Origin: Pseudomonas sp. GM50
GTDB taxonomy: Bacteria > Pseudomonadota > Gammaproteobacteria > Pseudomonadales > Pseudomonadaceae
Direction: 5' to 3'
DNA length: 64,000 bases
Assembly: GCF_000282375.1 (NCBI RefSeq)
Contig: NZ_AKJK01000076.1
Span: 33,908-97,907, forward strand
Shown: positions 35,534-44,130 of the stretch, in pieces
Numbering within the stretch: the first letter of the stretch is position 1
How the letters are laid out: the number at the start of each line of letters is the position of its first letter
Made by a program: the position numbers and the translations under genes
Notes under the pieces: model-generated
What the model was told of the DNA's origin: nothing
What the model saw: the letters and a program-made list of their open reading frames with translations, nothing else
Database searches by the model: none

Positions 35534-37459
35534 GGCTGTATGCAGTCGTCCGCCCAGCACCAACAAATTCACCCCTTGCTCACGCCCCTCACCAATCCTC
35601 AGCAAGTTATCCCCACCCAATTGGTGAATCCGCTCACTGTGATCGCGGATTTCGCTGACAGCGCCGCTCTGCTGGGCGGTGACATCGGCGATGCGCACGG
35701 CGGTGTCGGAAATGGTCTGGATCGCCCCGACGATTTTATCCAGCGCGCCATCGGCCGCCTGAGCCTGATTGGCCGTGGCTTCGGCATGTTCGACCTGAGC
35801 GCGCATGCCTTCGACCGATTGCCGCGCGGCGGTTTGCAGGCCGGCGATCAACGTCTGGATCTCGGCCGTGGCTCCGGCAGTGCGTTGCGCCAGTGAGCGA
35901 ACCTCTTCGGCCACTACCGCAAATCCTCGGCCCATTTCTCCGGCGCGGGCCGCTTCGATGGCTGCGTTCAGGGCCAGCAGGTTGGTCTGGTCGGCAATCG
36001 AGCGGATCACCGTCAGCACACCGCCGATGGTCGCCGACTCCTCGGCCAGATGCTCGATCATCTGCGCGTTGCCTTGCACTTCGCCCACCAGCGCATGCAG
36101 CCCTGTGAGGCTCAGGCCGATCACTTTCTGACCGTGTTCCACTGCAAGCCCTGCATGACGACTGGCATCGGCAGCCTGGCTGGCGTCACCGGCGACTTGT
36201 TGAATCGTCGCCTCGAGCTCCCCGAGAGAATCGCGGATCAGTGCGGTGTCGCCGGCCTGATGCTCGGCGCCACTGTGCAGGTCATTGCTCAATTCGGCCA
36301 ACGTTCGGCTGCTGCCGGCGACTTGCTCGGCGTTGAGGCGAATGGTGCCTACCAGGTCGACCAGATAGGCGCGCAAGCGATTGAGCGAGGCTTGAATGTC
36401 ATGCAGTTCACGGTTGGTCGCGCCCAGTTGAATGTCGCGGCTGAAGTCACCTTCGGCCCAGGTCGACAGCGCCGGGGCGAGGTTGGTCAGGGTTCGGGCC
36501 AGGCGTCGCTGCAAGGTGTCGATGAGCAATGCGATCAGCAGGATCAACCCGATCATCACCCCTTGCATCAACCGTACTTCGCTCTGGATCTGCCCGTGTT
36601 GGGCGCGCACCACGGGTTCCAGCCCGGCGATGGACTGTTGCACGGCGGCGATTTTCAAGTGCGTCGCGGTGCTGAGGTCGGTGCGTTTCTGGATCTGTTC
36701 GCGAGTGCGCGCCAGTTCCGAGGGGTAGCGGGTGAGCAGGCTGTTGAGTTCGCGTTTGAGGCCGACGCCAGCATCTTCGGCGACGGTTTTCTCGGTGTTC
36801 TCCAAACCCATCATCGCGGCGAAATCATCGGTGTTCGATTCGGTGCTGGCGGTCACGCCAAGTAGCGGCAAAGCGTCCAGTTGCTCGGCTTGAGTGCGGA
36901 TGTTGGCAACTTCGCGTTCGACATCGGCGGCCAGTTCACTGCGACCACTGCTGACCAGTTTGTCCCGAGCCAGGGACAGTTTGCCCACGTGCTGGGAGGC
37001 GACCAGCAACGGCGTCAAGTACGCCGCATTACCGCTGGCGTATTGGCTGAGTTGATCCAGGCTGGCGCCGAGTTCGCGTTCGGCTTGCAGCAGCAGTGCT
37101 TGCGGGTCGCCTGCGAGTTTGCCAGCGGCCAGCAGGTCGGTTTTGCTGAATTCAGTCAGGTTCGACAGGTTCGGACGCAAGGTGTCGGCCAATGCCGGTG
37201 GCAACTCACCGAGTTCCTTTTGCAAGGCGTCGATGGCCTGGCTGGCGCTGCTCAGGCGCAGGGCATCGCCGCTGGCCAGGTAATCCTCGACGTTACGTGC
37301 AACTTCATTTTGAAACTGCTGAGACAGTCCCAGATAACGCTCCATCAATAGATAGGGGCGTTCCAGAGCTTTTTGCGACCACCAGAGCGTGGCGCCAAGG
37401 GCCACGCACACGGCGACCAACAGGAGGGTATTGAGATTGGTCAGCAGCTTCAGGCGCAT
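35513..37459 (-). CDS. Methyl-accepting chemotaxis protein (CtpL-like)
   Basis: A 648-residue chemoreceptor. One N-terminal membrane helix (LLLVAVCVALGATLWW), a periplasmic sensor of about 260 mostly helical residues, a second helix (LMQGVMIGLILLIALLI), a HAMP-like linker, and a cytoplasmic signalling hairpin with the invariant tip motif IADQTNLLALNAAIEAARAG. The long helical sensor suggests a helical bimodular type. The position next to gcbA and dsbD corresponds to P. aeruginosa CtpL (PA4844), implicated in phosphate taxis; transfer of that ligand is inference. It follows gcbA on the same strand with a 51-base gap. Confidence 0.88.
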   Translation of the reverse strand: MRLKLLTNLNTLLLVAVCVALGATLWWSQKALERPYLLMERYLGLSQQFQNEVARNVEDYLASGDALRLSSASQAIDALQKELGELPPALADTLRPNLSNLTEFSKTDLLAAGKLAGDPQALLLQAERELGASLDQLSQYASGNAAYLTPLLVASQHVGKLSLARDKLVSSGRSELAADVEREVANIRTQAEQLDALPLLGVTASTESNTDDFAAMMGLENTEKTVAEDAGVGLKRELNSLLTRYPSELARTREQIQKRTDLSTATHLKIAAVQQSIAGLEPVVRAQHGQIQSEVRLMQGVMIGLILLIALLIDTLQRRLARTLTNLAPALSTWAEGDFSRDIQLGATNRELHDIQASLNRLRAYLVDLVGTIRLNAEQVAGSSRTLAELSNDLHSGAEHQAGDTALIRDSLGELEATIQQVAGDASQAADASRHAGLAVEHGQKVIGLSLTGLHALVGEVQGNAQMIEHLAEESATIGGVLTVIRSIADQTNLLALNAAIEAARAGEMGRGFAVVAEEVRSLAQRTAGATAEIQTLIAGLQTAARQSVEGMRAQVEHAEATANQAQAADGALDKIVGAIQTISDTAVRIADVTAQQSGAVSEIRDHSERIHQLGGDNLLRIGEGREQGVNLLVLGGRLHTAVQAFRV

Positions 37460-37510
37460 CGTGGTCTACCAACGGCAGAATGGTAAGTGCCTGAAGTTAT
37501 TGCGTTTCTG

Positions 37511-39181
37511 TTACAGAGTTATGACCGAATGGGTCGATTCTGATGAAAAAGTGGCACTTTGCTTTGATTCCCGCGCGGCTTGTACGCGGTTACGCCCGGC
37601 GTTCTTCGCACGGTACAGCGCTTCGTCAGCCTGGCTGGCCATCAGCAGGCTGTCAGAGTCTTCGCGCAATTCGACGACGCCGGCGCTGAAGGTGCACCAG
37701 AGGTCCTGCGGCTGAGCGGGGTAGTGAATTTCGGCAAAGCGCTGACGAATTTCATCGAGCACCTTGTAGGCCGATTCGATATCAGTGTCTGGCATCACGA
37801 TGGCGAACTCTTCACCACCGTAACGACCGATGAAATCGGTCTTGCGCAACCGTTGCTTGAGAAACAGCGCCAGGCTCTTGATCACCCGGTCGCCCATGGG
37901 ATGGCCGTGACTGTCGTTGACCCGTTTGAAGTGGTCGATGTCGAGCATCGCAAAGCTCAGCGGTTTGCTTTCGCGACGAGCGCGGAATGAACAGTCTTCG
38001 AGCAATTGCAGAATGTGGGTGTGGTTGTACAAGCCGGTCAGGCTGTCGCGCACCATCCGCGCCTTCAGATTGCGCGCCCGCGCCGCGCGATTGCGCACGG
38101 TAGTGATCAGGTGCCGTGGTTTGATCGGTTTGGTCAGGAAGTCGTCGCCGCCTTCGCTCATGGCGTCGAGTTGCTTGTCCAGGTCATCTTCGGCCGATAG
38201 ATAAATGATCGGCACGCTGACATAGCGGTCGTTATGCCGGATCACCTTGGCCAGTTCAGTACCGGTGCAGGCCGGCATGTACATGTCGAGGATGATCAGG
38301 TCCGGCTGGAAATCCGCCAGTTCGGCCATGGCCTGGATCGGCTCGATCAGAGTCCGCGTGACGATCCCGGCGCTATTGAGCAGGCGTTCTGTGTGCAAGG
38401 CCTGAGCGCGGGAGTCGTCGATGATCAGCACTTTATAAGGTTCGTACTGGGCGACGCAGGTCAGGACTTCGATCTTTTCCAGCAGGCTCGAGGCTTCGAG
38501 GGTGCCGGTGAGGAACTCCTGGCCACCGGCGCGCACGGCGGCGAGGCGGGTCGGGGTATCGGTTTCGTGCAGACTGAAAAACAACAGCGGCAAGGGTTGA
38601 TCGAGGCCTTCCTGGGCTTCGGCCGCCAGTTTCAGGCCGATGCCGGCGCCACTGAAGTCGACGTCCATGACAATCGCCGCCGGCAAACGCTCGACCATCG
38701 AGGAGCGGAACGCGGCGACACTGTCGAGGGATTGAGCGCTGAGCCCGAAGAATTCAAGTTGCTTGGCCAGCCGCTCGGCCCGGTCGTGATCCTGCAGCAT
38801 CACGTAGATCGGTTTGCGCAGTGGCGGCAGAAAGGTGTGTTCGAACTGATCACCATGGCGCAGGCCGGTGCGGGACAGGCGCTGCATCAGGCGATTGAGG
38901 TCGGTGATCAGTCCGCTGCTCAGGCGTCCGCGGTTGGCGTCCACCGCTTCCAGCGACTGGCCGATGTGGCGCGCCAGCTGGGTGTGTTCCGGTTGTTCGA
39001 AACGTTCGGCAAAGCGCAGCAAGCGCAGATTGGCCTCACTCAACTCCGACAAGTCGGTGGTGGACCATTCGTTGCGCTGCAGACGTTGCCATATCTCAAG
39101 AATCTGACGTGCCTGATGAATTACCCGCTGGGCAAAGTGGTGCTTGAGGCGCTCACGGCTGGGGTCTTCTGGCTCGGTCAT
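37511..39181 (-). CDS. gcbA: Response regulator diguanylate cyclase GcbA
   Basis: A 556-residue cyclic-di-GMP synthase. N-terminal helical region (1-110), a degenerate receiver-like domain (about 125-240), a receiver with D299 in LIILDMYMPACTG, and a C-terminal GGDEF domain with GGEEF at 455-459. The inhibitory I-site RKTD sits five residues before GGEEF, so product feedback is expected. GcbA promotes attachment and flagellar control in P. fluorescens Pf0-1 and matches PA4843 by position. It is transcribed toward the chemoreceptor gene. Confidence 0.9.
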   Translation of the reverse strand: MTEPEDPSRERLKHHFAQRVIHQARQILEIWQRLQRNEWSTTDLSELSEANLRLLRFAERFEQPEHTQLARHIGQSLEAVDANRGRLSSGLITDLNRLMQRLSRTGLRHGDQFEHTFLPPLRKPIYVMLQDHDRAERLAKQLEFFGLSAQSLDSVAAFRSSMVERLPAAIVMDVDFSGAGIGLKLAAEAQEGLDQPLPLLFFSLHETDTPTRLAAVRAGGQEFLTGTLEASSLLEKIEVLTCVAQYEPYKVLIIDDSRAQALHTERLLNSAGIVTRTLIEPIQAMAELADFQPDLIILDMYMPACTGTELAKVIRHNDRYVSVPIIYLSAEDDLDKQLDAMSEGGDDFLTKPIKPRHLITTVRNRAARARNLKARMVRDSLTGLYNHTHILQLLEDCSFRARRESKPLSFAMLDIDHFKRVNDSHGHPMGDRVIKSLALFLKQRLRKTDFIGRYGGEEFAIVMPDTDIESAYKVLDEIRQRFAEIHYPAQPQDLWCTFSAGVVELREDSDSLLMASQADEALYRAKNAGRNRVQAARESKQSATFSSESTHSVITL

Positions 39182-39470
39182 ATCCTGACTACTAGTTAGG
39201 GTGCATGCTGAGATCGACTGGTGGCTCTATGCTAGCACCTCTTTTCAATTGCATGAGTGTCGTACGTCAATAATCTGCAAAGCGACTTCATTCAGTTTCT
39301 GACCGACTGGTCGCATAGGCTCAGCGCAGTGCTTCATTTATAGTGGCAGCTCGATTGCAGTCATTGTGTGGCTCGCTGTGACGCGCAGGATTTAATGCGC
39401 GGCAAATGACGCACGATGGCGTAGGGTTGTGGTCGAACCGATGAACTCAAGTGATTGAAAGGATATCGCC

Positions 39471-40538
39471 ATGCTGGACTGGAAGAACCGCACAGGCAGC
39501 GCGCCTGAGCGTGCCGCTGAACCGAAATCGGCCACCCGCAGTTATTTTGGCGGCCTGTTGTTCAGCCGGGCGCTGGCTACTCTGATTGTTCTTTACCTGT
39601 TGGTGGCGATCGCGCTGGGCTGGTACTGGAGCCAGGAGCCGGCGCTGTTCCCGGTTCAGCAGAATGCCCAAGTGGCGGCCGAGAAAGAAGGCAAGCAGAT
39701 GGTTGTCGGGTACACCACGGTGGAAACCCTCAAGACCGTTGCCGGTACTTTGCTGACCAAGCCGGGTGGTTATATTTCCAACGACCGTTTCCCGCCGGGG
39801 CTGTGGATGGACAACATGCCGAGTTGGGAATATGGCGTGCTGGTCCAGGTCCGCGACCTGAGCCGTGCGCTGCGTAAAGACTTCGCCCGTTCCCAGTCGC
39901 AGTCCGCCGAAGATGCCGACCTGGCCAAGGCCGAGCCGCGTTTCAACTTCGACAACAAGAGCTGGGTGCTGCCCTCCAGTGAGTCCGAGTACCAAGAGGG
40001 CATCAACTCCCTGAGCCGCTATCAGGCACGCCTGTCGGGTCCTGATCAGAAAAGTGCGCTGTTCTATGCCCGCGCCGACAACCTGAACAACTGGCTGGGT
40101 GATGTCGGAACCCGTCTGGGTTCGCTGTCGCAACGGCTGTCGGCCAGTGTTGGCCGGGTCAAGCTCAACACCGCACTGAAGACTGAAGTCCCGGCGCTCG
40201 GTCAGGTGCCACAGGTTGACGAAGAAGTCGTCGAAACCCCGTGGCTGCAGATCGACAATGTGTTCTACGAAGCCCGCGGTCAGGCCTGGGCGTTGTCCCA
40301 TCTGCTGCGCGCCATCGAAGTCGATTTCGCCGATGTGCTGGCGAAGAAGAACGCCACGGTCAGCGTGCGCCAGATCATTCGTGAGCTGGAAGCCTCGCAA
40401 GAACCGGTCTGGAGCCCGATGATCCTCAACGGCAGCGGCTTTGGTGTGCTGGCCAACCACTCGCTGGTCATGGCCAATTACATCTCCCGGGCCAACGCCG
40501 CGGTGATCGATTTGCGTCAATTGCTCAATCAGGGTTGA
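39471..40538 (+). CDS. DUF2333 family inner-membrane protein
   Basis: A 355-residue protein with a single N-terminal membrane helix (LATLIVLYLLVAIALGWYW) and a large alpha-helical part predicted to face the periplasm. Motifs such as FPPGLWMDNMPSWEYGVLVQ and NGSGFGVLANHSLVMANYIS fit DUF2333, conserved between gcbA and a NUDIX gene in pseudomonads (PA4842 position). The function is unknown. AAAGGAT seven bases before ATG supports the start; the next gene begins three bases after its stop, so the two are co-transcribed. Confidence 0.88.
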   Translation: MLDWKNRTGSAPERAAEPKSATRSYFGGLLFSRALATLIVLYLLVAIALGWYWSQEPALFPVQQNAQVAAEKEGKQMVVGYTTVETLKTVAGTLLTKPGGYISNDRFPPGLWMDNMPSWEYGVLVQVRDLSRALRKDFARSQSQSAEDADLAKAEPRFNFDNKSWVLPSSESEYQEGINSLSRYQARLSGPDQKSALFYARADNLNNWLGDVGTRLGSLSQRLSASVGRVKLNTALKTEVPALGQVPQVDEEVVETPWLQIDNVFYEARGQAWALSHLLRAIEVDFADVLAKKNATVSVRQIIRELEASQEPVWSPMILNGSGFGVLANHSLVMANYISRANAAVIDLRQLLNQG

Positions 40539-40541
40539 GTC

Positions 40542-41111
40542 ATGGTCGATAGCTCCGTCGATGACATGCGTGAGGCTGCCCATCGCGCGGCTTCCGATGC
40601 CGAACAGATCGCCTGGGTCGACGAGCAGGACAACCTGCTCGGCGCTCTGGTCCGCTCCGAGCTGCGCGAACGCGAGCTGATCGGGCGCGGCACCTACATC
40701 ATGCTGTTCAATTCTGCCGGTGAGCTGTGCGTGCACCGGCGCACCCTGAGCAAAGCGATATACCCCGGTTACTGGGACGTGGCGGCCGGCGGCATGGTGC
40801 TGGCCACTGAGACTTACGCCGAATCGGCGGCCCGTGAGCTGGAAGAAGAGCTGGGCGTGAGCGGTGTGGAACTGACCGCCCATGATCACTTTTTCTTCGA
40901 GGACACCGGTAACCGACTCTGGTGCTCGGCGTTTTCGGCGGTGTGGGACGGCCCGTTGATCCTGCAGCCGGAAGAAGTGCTGGAAGCGCGCTTCATCCCG
41001 ATCGATCAGGTCCTGCTGGAAATCACACAGAAGCCTTATTGCCCGGACTCTCTGGCGGCCTTGCAGCGCTATCTTCGCGCCCAGGGGAATAACGTCGCAA
41101 AAGAGCTATAA
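40542..41111 (+). CDS. NUDIX hydrolase
   Basis: A 189-residue hydrolase. The NUDIX box is complete: G-x5-E-x7-RELEEELGV within GGMVLATETY...RELEEELGV, giving the metal-binding glutamates. It contains the IDI-like strand ELCVHRRTLSKAIYPGYWD. The substrate (a nucleoside diphosphate derivative) cannot be read from sequence. It is the second gene after DUF2333 and is followed by a strong intrinsic terminator; PA4841 corresponds by position. Confidence 0.92.
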   Translation: MVDSSVDDMREAAHRAASDAEQIAWVDEQDNLLGALVRSELRERELIGRGTYIMLFNSAGELCVHRRTLSKAIYPGYWDVAAGGMVLATETYAESAARELEEELGVSGVELTAHDHFFFEDTGNRLWCSAFSAVWDGPLILQPEEVLEARFIPIDQVLLEITQKPYCPDSLAALQRYLRAQGNNVAKEL

Positions 41112-41116
41112 ATTGG

Positions 41117-41147
41117 CGCCGATTGGCTCTTAGCAATCGGCGTTTTT
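41117..41147 (+). terminator. Strong intrinsic terminator after the NUDIX gene
   Basis: A perfect 9-bp stem (CGCCGATTG / CAATCGGCG) with an 8-base loop and five Ts, six bases after the stop codon. Confidence 0.92.
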
Positions 41148-41193
41148 GCCGTTACACTGCGCGACCTTTTCAAACTGAAACGGCATAGCTCTA

Positions 41194-41295
41194 TGTAGGA
41201 GCGAAGCTTGCTCGCGAATATCGCAAGGACAACGCGTACATTCAGAGCGCACGCGTTATCGTTGACGTCCTTCGCGAGCAAGCTTCGCTCCTACA
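41194..41295. repeat. Inverted REP pair (type: GTAGGAGCGAAGCTTGCT)
   Basis: Perfect 25-bp inverted arms (41194-41218 and 41271-41295) around 52 bases. The arm is a variant of the GTAGGAGCGAGG family with AAGCTTGCTCG in place of AGGCTTGCCCG. It fills much of the gap before the SUI1 gene. Confidence 0.88.
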
Positions 41296-41394
41296 AGTCT
41301 GTACCGTTTCAGTAGCGCTGCCCCTGCCTGAGTGGGGCTTCGCGGTCGATGGCAGCTGCCACGACCAGTCTTTGTCCTCCCAAGAGGATTGCCG

Positions 41395-41766
41395 GTGGCC
41401 AAAAAAGCCGCATCCTTCGCCGCCCTTGGTGGCCTGGTATTTTCCACCGACGCAGGTCGTCATTGCCCGGATTGCAGTCAACCGGTGGATGCCTGCATCT
41501 GCAAACAAACCGTTATCCCGGCCGGCGACGGCATCGCTCGCGTGCGTCGCGAAAGCAAGGGCCGTGGCGGCAAGACGGTGACCACCATCACCGGTGTGCC
41601 GTTGGCCGAAGACGCGCTCAAGGATCTGGCCACTACGTTGAAGAAACGTTGCGGGACCGGTGGGGCGTTGAAAGACGGGATCATCGAAATCCAGGGCGAT
41701 CATGTCGAGCTACTCTTGACCGAGCTGATCAAACACGGTTTCAAGGCGAAGAAGTCCGGCGGCTAG
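41395..41766 (+). CDS. SUI1/eIF1-like translation factor (YciH family)
   Basis: A 123-residue protein with a GTG start and AGAGGA six bases upstream. An N-terminal segment with a CPDC...CIC cysteine cluster (possible metal site) precedes an eIF1/SUI1 fold: RRESKGRGGKTVTTITGVPL and KRCGTGGALKDGIIEIQGDH are hallmarks. Bacterial YciH can affect start-codon fidelity; the role in Pseudomonas is not settled. It lies immediately before speA, as PA4840 does before PA4839. Confidence 0.92.
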   Translation: MAKKAASFAALGGLVFSTDAGRHCPDCSQPVDACICKQTVIPAGDGIARVRRESKGRGGKTVTTITGVPLAEDALKDLATTLKKRCGTGGALKDGIIEIQGDHVELLLTELIKHGFKAKKSGG

Positions 41767-41770
41767 CAGC

Positions 41771-41846
41771 CTCTGTGAAAACCACCCGCGGCTTGATCCA
41801 GCCCTGTTCATCCTGGTCTGGCGTCGTCTCCATGGTTTTCACAGAG
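41771..41846. repeat. Long-range perfect inverted repeat upstream of speA
   Basis: Arms CTCTGTGAAAACCA (41771-41784) and TGGTTTTCACAGAG (41833-41846), perfect over 14 bp, around 48 bases. It starts five bases after the SUI1 stop and lies in the speA leader. It could be a stem in the transcript, a paired operator or a decayed repeat element. Confidence 0.6.
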
Positions 41847-41983
41847 CCTGTTCATGACCGGTTTCTAAACTCACTGCGGTCAGCGAGGTCTACCCCCTCG
41901 TTGACGAACCGTCATTTTCATTCTTTAGACTGCGCCGGCCTGAACCCAGGCGACGCTCTATGACTTCTTTATAGGGGACTTCG

Positions 41984-43897
41984 ATGTCCGTACGACGCAC
42001 ACGCAAAGACGATGGCAGCCAATGGACAGTTGCGGACAGCCGCAGTGTTTACGGGATTCGCCATTGGGGGGCCGGGTATTTCGCGATCAATGACGCCGGT
42101 CGCGTCGAAGTTCGTCCGAACGGCCCGACCAGTTCGCCTATCGACCTCTTCGAGCAAGTCGACCAACTGCGCAAAAGCGGTTTGTCCTTGCCGTTGCTGG
42201 TGCGTTTCCCTGACATCCTGCAAGACCGCGTGCGTCAGCTGACCGGTGCGTTCGACGCCAATATCGAGCGTCTGGAATACCAGAGCAAGTACACGGCGTT
42301 GTATCCGATCAAGGTCAACCAGCAGGAAGCGGTGATCGAAAACATCATCGCTACCCAGGACGTATCGATCGGTCTGGAAGCCGGCTCCAAGCCTGAGTTG
42401 CTCGCCGTTCTGGCGTTGGCACCGAAGGGTGGCACCATCGTCTGCAACGGTTACAAGGACCGCGAGTTCATCCGCCTGGCGCTGATGGGCCAGAAGCTCG
42501 GTCACAACGTGTTCATCGTGATCGAGAAAGAGTCCGAAGTCGGTCTGGTGATAGAAGAAGCGGCGTCGCTCAAGGTCAAGCCGCAGGTCGGCCTGCGCGT
42601 GCGTCTGTCGTCCCTGGCGTCGAGCAAGTGGGCAGACACCGGTGGCGAAAAATCCAAGTTCGGCCTGTCGGCGGCGCAACTGCTGTCGGTGGTCGAGCGT
42701 TTCCGCGCCGCCGGCCTGGATCAGGGCATTCGCCTGCTGCACTTCCACATGGGTTCGCAGATCGCCAACCTGGCGGACTACCAGCACGGCTTCAAGGAAG
42801 CGATCCGTTACTACGGCGAGCTGCGTAACCTTGGCCTGCCGGTGGATCACATCGACGTCGGCGGCGGTTTGGGCGTGGACTACGACGGTACGCATTCGCG
42901 TAACGCCAGTTCGATCAACTACGACATGGACGATTACGCCGGTGTCGTGGTCGGGATGCTCAAGGAGTTCTGCGACGCGCAGAGCCTGCCGCACCCGAAC
43001 ATTTTCTCTGAAAGCGGCCGCTCCCTGACCGCTCACCACGCCATGCTGGTGGTGCAGGTGACCGACGTCGAGAAACACAACGACGACGTGCCGAAGATCG
43101 ATAACAAGGAAGAGCTGCCGGAAACCGTGCAGTGGCTGGTTGATTTGCTCGGCCCGACCGACATCGAGATGGTCACCGAAACGTACTGGCGCGCGACGCA
43201 CTACATGAGCGACGTGGCCACTCAATACGCCGATGGCAAGCTGACCCTGGCGCAAAAAGCCCTGGCCGAGCAATGCTACTTCGCCGTTTGCCGCCGCCTG
43301 CACAACTCGTTGAAGGCCCGTCAGCGTTCCCACCGTCAGGTGCTCGACGAACTCAACGACAAGCTGGCCGACAAGTACATCTGCAACTTCTCGGTATTCC
43401 AGAGCCTGCCGGACACCTGGGCCATCGGCCAGGTCCTGCCGATCCTGCCGCTGCACCGTCTCGACGAAGAGCCGCTGCGCCGTGCGGTGCTGCAAGACCT
43501 GACCTGCGACTCCGACGGCAAGATCAAGCAGTACGTCGATGAGCAGAGCATCGAAACCAGTTTGCCAGTGCACGGTTTGAACGAAGGTGAAGACTATCTG
43601 CTGGGGATCTTCCTGGTGGGTGCCTACCAGGAAATTCTCGGCGACATGCACAACCTGTTCGGTGACACCGACTCGGTGAACATCTACCAGAACGCCGACG
43701 GCAGCGTGTACCACGCCGGTATCGAAACCCATGACACCATCGAAGACATGTTGCGCTACGTGCACTTGTCGCCGGAAGAGCTGATGACCCACTACCGCGA
43801 CAAGTGCGCCAGTGCCCGCATCAGCGCCGCCGAGCGCACCCAGTTCCTCGATGCCTTGCGTCTGGGCCTGACCCGTTCGTCTTACCTGTCTTCTTGA
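41984..43897 (+). CDS. speA: Biosynthetic arginine decarboxylase
   Basis: A 637-residue PLP enzyme that converts arginine to agmatine for putrescine synthesis. The PLP lysine K110 sits in YPIKVNQQEAVIENI; GLEAGSKPELLAVL, LRVRLSS and HFHMGSQIANL follow the alanine-racemase-like barrel, and FSESGRSLTAHHAMLV belongs to the active site. The length fits the large SpeA family (E. coli 658). ATG 41984 has AGGGGA upstream. The 217-base leader contains the inverted repeat at 41771-41846. Confidence 0.97.
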   Translation: MSVRRTRKDDGSQWTVADSRSVYGIRHWGAGYFAINDAGRVEVRPNGPTSSPIDLFEQVDQLRKSGLSLPLLVRFPDILQDRVRQLTGAFDANIERLEYQSKYTALYPIKVNQQEAVIENIIATQDVSIGLEAGSKPELLAVLALAPKGGTIVCNGYKDREFIRLALMGQKLGHNVFIVIEKESEVGLVIEEAASLKVKPQVGLRVRLSSLASSKWADTGGEKSKFGLSAAQLLSVVERFRAAGLDQGIRLLHFHMGSQIANLADYQHGFKEAIRYYGELRNLGLPVDHIDVGGGLGVDYDGTHSRNASSINYDMDDYAGVVVGMLKEFCDAQSLPHPNIFSESGRSLTAHHAMLVVQVTDVEKHNDDVPKIDNKEELPETVQWLVDLLGPTDIEMVTETYWRATHYMSDVATQYADGKLTLAQKALAEQCYFAVCRRLHNSLKARQRSHRQVLDELNDKLADKYICNFSVFQSLPDTWAIGQVLPILPLHRLDEEPLRRAVLQDLTCDSDGKIKQYVDEQSIETSLPVHGLNEGEDYLLGIFLVGAYQEILGDMHNLFGDTDSVNIYQNADGSVYHAGIETHDTIEDMLRYVHLSPEELMTHYRDKCASARISAAERTQFLDALRLGLTRSSYLSS

Positions 43898-43923
43898 GGT
43901 AAGGCTCCGTTCTCATCGGGCTG

Positions 43924-43958
43924 TCTGAAAATTCTCCATACGTTGGGGAAATTTCAGA
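43924..43958. other. Imperfect hairpin after speA
   Basis: Arms TCTGAAAATTCTCC and GGGGAAATTTCAGA pair with two mismatches around a 7-base loop, 27 bases past the speA stop. No T-run follows, so its role as a terminator is doubtful. Confidence 0.4.
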
Positions 43959-44130
43959 TGGCCTGGTGCGACACTTCTCTCTTTTCAAGCGAAATAACCC
44001 ACAGACCGGGCTATCCAAGCGATTTGGTCTTCTTTTTACGTAGGTCATTTCCTAAGTTGTACTTCGGCACTCTACTCGGCCATGTCTCTCAGCGAGAATC
44101 CCCGGCCGCCCCTCCTGTAGAGAATCGCCG

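Noticed and set aside
41969..43792. 607-codon minus-strand ORF opposite speA
   Set aside because: Antisense shadow of speA; no domain recognised.
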